Shown piece by piece: positions 59,566-64,000 of a stretch of DNA of 64,000 nt (position 1 is its first letter; the number at the start of each line of letters is the position of its first letter). The notes under the pieces were generated by a model, which saw only the letters and a list, made by a program, of their open reading frames with translations, made no database searches and was not told where the DNA came from. The position numbers and the translations under genes were made by a program. The stretch is from Lathyrus oleraceus (Eukaryota; Streptophyta; Magnoliopsida; Fabales; Fabaceae). Where the stretch lies: positions 244,029,068-244,093,067 of the forward strand of contig NC_066579.1 in NCBI RefSeq assembly GCF_024323335.1. The letters run 5' to 3'.

Positions 59566-62358
59566 CTAAGTATCCAATCCTGAAACAAAACAACAAAGTT
59601 AGCTTATGTACATCCAATCAACACAACAAAGCATAAACAACCAATGGCATGAGATGAATCAAATCACAAGTCCCAAACAGAACCATATGAACCCCTAAAC
59701 ACCAATCACCATGGCCAAAGATCCATCATACTCCAAATATCATTCAAATGCTTCAAAAAGCCTCAAAAATATGCACAAAATGAGCTTCCAACTTAGAAAA
59801 TTCATACCAAATCAGAAATGCATGCAATGACTTTGAGATTTTTTGTATAAGTTTCTCATGCCATGAATGTTCAACATGCAAAAAATCAAGTCCAGAATGA
59901 TGCAAATGCTATGTGAACAAAAATGCACCAATTCAATGTCAAAAATGTGACACAAATTGTCACACTTTTCTCTATGTGTCAAAAATGATGATAACATGTG
60001 AGAAAAAATCCAAACAAGTGACCAATAATTTATATTATGTATGAATGTCATGTATGCAAAAAATTGGATCAAATGGCTCAAAAATGAGGATTTCACAATG
60101 CATTGAATGCAATAGGTCAATTTAACACAACATTGATTCAAAAATTCACAAATAAAACTCCAGACATCAACAATTCATGATTTAAGCACCATAAAAAAGT
60201 AGACATCCATACAAAACCATGAAAAAAATTGGGACTCATTTGGATCATTTTTGTATTTTTTATGAATTTTCTAAAATGACTAAAATAAATGGAAATATAC
60301 ATGGAAATGGAGGGAAACACTATAATTCAAATTAAATCCAGAAAAACCACAACCATCAGATCTTGGCGCGCGCCTCAAATCCACGGTCCACATTCAAAAC
60401 ATGAAACGCACCGTTTCATTAAACACAATCAGCATGCACATTCAGCAGTCAAACGCAACGCGTGGCCTGGTCAAGCGCTTTCATCCAATCGTTCGCCCAC
60501 GCAGCGTACTACCTGGCGTACACCTCACCAAAACCCTAGGCACACGCAGACGCCGGAGCTACAGCTCCAGTCGTCTTCTCCGGCGAGACGCACGGAGGCG
60601 CCGCCGTGAAAATTTCCAGAATCTCACGAGTCCTATACCGTTCGACTCGTCTTCTCACACTGAATCCAAATATGCACTTGGTTCCCTCTAATTCTCCCTA
60701 GGTTTTGCAGATCGAAGTGAATAAGTTATGAGATCTAAACTTCCAGTCAACATAACATCCTCAATACTCAGCCAATTTCAATTCTAAACATATGTACATG
60801 CTCTACTCAACAAGATCTACAGTTCTATATCATGAAATCAGCAAAAAGAGAAAGTGAAATTCAACTCACCTGAAATTGAAGCTTTCTGAAATCGTGTTCT
60901 CTCAAGCTCTACAGCTCTAGATCTTCTCCTATGAGGTTCCTTTGAAGCTTTAAGCAAAAAGCAGTGGCTGAAACCTCTTGAGTTCACCTCAATTTCCAAA
61001 ATCCATCAACATGAGATTGCTCTTGAACTGCTCGAATTCTGGCTGAATTGCTCCAAACAATGGATGATTCTTGATCAGTGAAGCATGAGGATCAAAAATA
61101 TGCAATAATATTTGAGCTTTGTGTGAAGAAAATGAGAATTCAAAGAGAGAGAGTTTTTGGAGAGTTTCTTGAATTTTGATCTCAAATGGTTGTTCTTCCC
61201 AGTTATGATTAGGGTTTCTGTTTTTATACTCCATGCTAATGACAATGCTAATCACCTTTTCCATTTGTTAATCATGATTAGTGAGATATGAAGCCATTTG
61301 CAAAAATGCAAAATGAGCTCACATGCCCATAATACACGTGATCAGCTCCATGTTAAGCTTCCAATTCACTTATGGACATCCAAGGGTCAAGATTTGAATA
61401 TTAATTTGCTTGCATCTCAAGTCAAAAATGAATGGTGAAGATTTTCTTCATTTTGCACATGTGTGAAATAATGAACATACACACTTTTCCCATGCATGGA
61501 AAAGCTCATTTTGAGATGTCTTGAACATGAGAAGCATTTTGCCAAAAGAATGAACCAATTTGAAGCATTACATCAAAAGTTATGCCATTTTGAATTTCCA
61601 TGCACACTTTGTGATCAAATGACCATAACTTCTCAACCATTCATCATATGGACATGAATTAGGACTTTTTGGAAAGGGGAGACAAAAATCTACAACTTTC
61701 ATGTTCACCAAAAATCCATTTGAAACTTCTTTGACATTGACAAGTCAAGTTGAAAGTGGACCAAAACTTGCCAAATTTGGAAACTTTGAATTATAGGTCA
61801 TTTTCCATTTTTAGTAACTTTTGCCATGACCTTTGAATCTTCAATATGGATGTTTATAATGATGAATAGACCCCATTTGAACATGATTGAGGTGTATCAA
61901 CTCATTTCCCCACCTCATAGTCCTCAGTTGACTGCACAGTTGACTTTTGGTCCTTAGATGACCTTGAAATGTCTTGATTAACTTGAGCCTCTACCACTTG
62001 GTGAAATTGCTTCAAAATGAAACCCTAGCTCATGTAAGCTCCTTATAATAATCATGTGATCCTCATCCCAAGAAAATACCTCATCTCTTGCACAAAGGAT
62101 CTTCTTGAAGCTCTTGACCTGGTGATTGCTTAAGCTACAAACAAAAGATGTTAGTGACATATTTTTGTGCTTTTGGTTAGTAAATAAAACAATAAAAGCA
62201 ATGATATACAATTCAAGCATGCTTGGTGATCTCAAACCACTCACAAGAGATCCCTACCCAAAGGGAAAGGGAGCCAAGATGCTCAATGATCCTTGAGGCT
62301 ATGCAATGCAATGTTATGATCCCATGAGGGATCTTAGGGACAAAATTGGGGTCTTACA
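59566..62358 (-). mobile_element. Element C 3' LTR, proximal piece (LTR start)
   Basis: Reverse complement of the first part of an Ogre LTR; its start TGTAAGACCCC is at 62358 reading leftward. The TATA box is at 61221-61228 (TTTTTATA on the plus strand). The left end continues the piece broken at 32300 by element D. The open frame at 60289-60691 lies in the GC-rich U3/leader region and matches no protein family. Confidence 0.94.
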
Positions 62359-64000
62359 GATGTCCCTATTTAAGGTCATTCTAGCCGGAGAAGTGAAGGT
62401 TAAAATCTTCGTCTCGACGAGGTAGAATGGGCTTAAATAATAACAAAGAGACAAATTTTGGTCCCTAAGAGACCTCATAATGCAAATGTAGGTATGCAAA
62501 AAAAAACAAACTCTGTGGGGATATGTGTTCACAAAGAAGAAAATATCAGAAGGAATTTGATAATCCCTATGAGTTATCCACTCCATGGGGAAGGGACTCT
62601 ACCGGGGAGTAAAGGGATGAAAGCGCGTGAGCAGGTCACGACTTGAAACTTGTGGAACAGAATCCCAAAGGGAGTAAACCCAATGGAAGGACATCGAGCT
62701 GACTCGAAGGTGCATGTGTTAGGGAATATGCCAACACAGCAAAAGGCGATTCACAACAGATACCTCGCTGGGGATGTCTAAAAAGACTCTCCTGGGGAAG
62801 CAGCGGGATGAGGTGTTACCGGTTACTGGGTAACAAGCTCAATGAGACATGTGATCTGATCACCGGTATAAGGGTGAGAGAACAAAAAGCTCGGGAAGAA
62901 TGAATATTTAAGACCGGTATAAGGGTGAGAGATATCAATCAACCAAATCATCTGAGGAAGACCTAAAAGGTATATATCTCAACTCAGGAAAATCTGACTC
63001 CACAGGGGACCAAAGTCATAATAGGGAGCAGAAGGAAGGAACACCAGGGATACCGGTTACTGGGCATATAATAGGTGACCAACCAAGGCATGAATTGGGG
63101 AATATTCCTAAAACACTCATCATCCAAAAAGAGGGCAGAATGCAAACTCGATTATGGGATGGACATTCGATTCCAGAACAGGGATACGAATCTTACTCGA
63201 CTGGGGAAGAACAAAAGGCTTCGACCAAAGAGTGCATGAGATATATTATCTATTACCGTCGGAACGTAGAAAATATACTCGCATGGAAGATTATCCACAA
63301 CCGGTTACTGGGTTAATAAAGGATAAATCGACCGATAGAGAAAGGCATCGGGATACCAAAACTAGGTATATAATGATGACCAAACAAGGGGAGCAACAAA
63401 CATCACCGGCAAACGGTAAATGAAAGAGGACCCACTAGGGATAAAATTGCTTAATCAGAGCAATTATCTGAAAGAAGGAGGGAATATCAATACCGAATAT
63501 TGGATAATGATAACCGTCAAAGAGGGGATTACATCTACCGGATACTGGGTAGAAAACCACGGAAGAGTAACCGTCATCAACTAGGATGAACAACAATGGT
63601 TAACTCTGCAAAGGGGAGGGGGGAATAGGGTTTACAACTACCGGTATAAGGGTAGAAAACCACAAACTCCGTTGAGGATAAGGTGAATAATTATTGATTA
63701 CTGAGCAATTATTCATTTACCACAGGGAAACACCAAAGACAGTCACAAGAGGCCAATTTAGGATCAAACCAAAAAGGCAACCTGAATCGAGACTCATCCT
63801 AATGAGGATATAACTCAATAGGGGAACCCATCCCAATATATGTGTTGGGAGGAAGAAGAAACAACCGTCGTCCACGAGGATATAACTCAGTGGGGAATAT
63901 GGCAGGAAAGATAAACACTTTCTGCTTAAAGGGGCTGACTCTATATTGAGGGATCAGACACCGACATCTGCTTGGGAAATGTATTACTAACTAGCAGAGG
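62359..64000 (-). mobile_element. Element C internal region: purine tract and 3' spacer
   Basis: Reverse complement of D's spacer. The purine-tract-like site is at 62359-62371. The hairpin array runs from 62813 to about 63655 with the same stems as D (GTTACC/GGTAAC, CACC/GGTG, AACC/GGTT, ATACC/GGTAT, CTACC/GGTAG). The long hairpin (63242-63277) has one mismatch. No coding sequence is reached before the window ends; pol of C should lie to the right. Confidence 0.88.

Noticed and set aside
60289..60691. Overlapping frames of 96-106 codons in element C's LTR
   Set aside because: They fall in the GC-rich leader of an LTR on the strand opposite to the element, show no domain, and the corresponding D LTR does not keep the frame.

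Overview
This window is plant nuclear DNA made entirely of LTR retrotransposons inserted into one another. I see no host gene, tRNA, rRNA or CRISPR. The dominant elements are giant Ty3/gypsy elements of the Tat/Ogre lineage: LTRs of about 4.8 kb, an extra ORF upstream of gag, an intron between protease and reverse transcriptase, two RNase H regions, and long repeat-rich spacers before the 3' LTR. A 27 kb Ogre of this kind points to a legume, most likely tribe Fabeae (Pisum, Vicia, Lathyrus); that assignment is inference.

Layout. I name the elements A to H. A (+, 1-7806) is the 3' part of a Tat element: open gag-pro, pol gutted by two deletions, a hairpin-rich spacer and a 1.9 kb 3' LTR. It sits in the intron of B (+, from 7807), an Ogre pol gene with stops and one frameshift. 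G (10257-12247), a solo LTR of A's family with target duplication ATAAG, interrupts B's pol, and B's spacer runs to 16580. There C, a minus-strand Ogre, begins. Only C's 3' LTR is seen, in three pieces (16581-16770, 30374-32300, 59566-62358), plus the end of its internal region (62359-64000). Two elements split C's LTR. E (16771-30373, duplication GGAAG) is a 4.8 kb solo LTR that itself carries F (20419-29191, minus, duplication GACAT), a young chromodomain-type gypsy element. D (32301-59565, +, duplication CTAAG) is a complete 27.3 kb Ogre: 5' LTR, primer site, ORF1, a truncated foreign LTR (H) between two 480-bp repeats, gag-pro, intron, pol, spacer, 3' LTR. The order of insertion is therefore B, then C, then E and D, then F inside E.

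How the parts work together. In each element the LTR carries the promoter, gag-pro encodes the particle and protease, and RT, RNase H and integrase copy and insert the element. In the Ogres an intron separates gag-pro from pol. The intron's GT donor overlaps the gag-pro stop codon, so splicing would decide between Gag-Pro and the longer product. Most elements are dead. F is nearly intact, with two LTRs of identical length differing at about eight positions and one homopolymer frameshift.

The most unusual signal is non-coding. Several families carry tandem hairpins in which loop and flanks are constant while the two stem arms change together. They occur in A's spacer (loop TAACGTAC), in the spacers of B, C and D (loop CAGTAACC or similar), directly after the pol stop codon (GAAA tetraloop modules followed by GGCAAAAA), and in LTR leaders (an outer CTACGT/ACGTAG stem around a variable inner hairpin). 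This is compensatory change visible by eye and suggests conserved RNA or DNA structures in the untranslated parts of Tat/Ogre elements.
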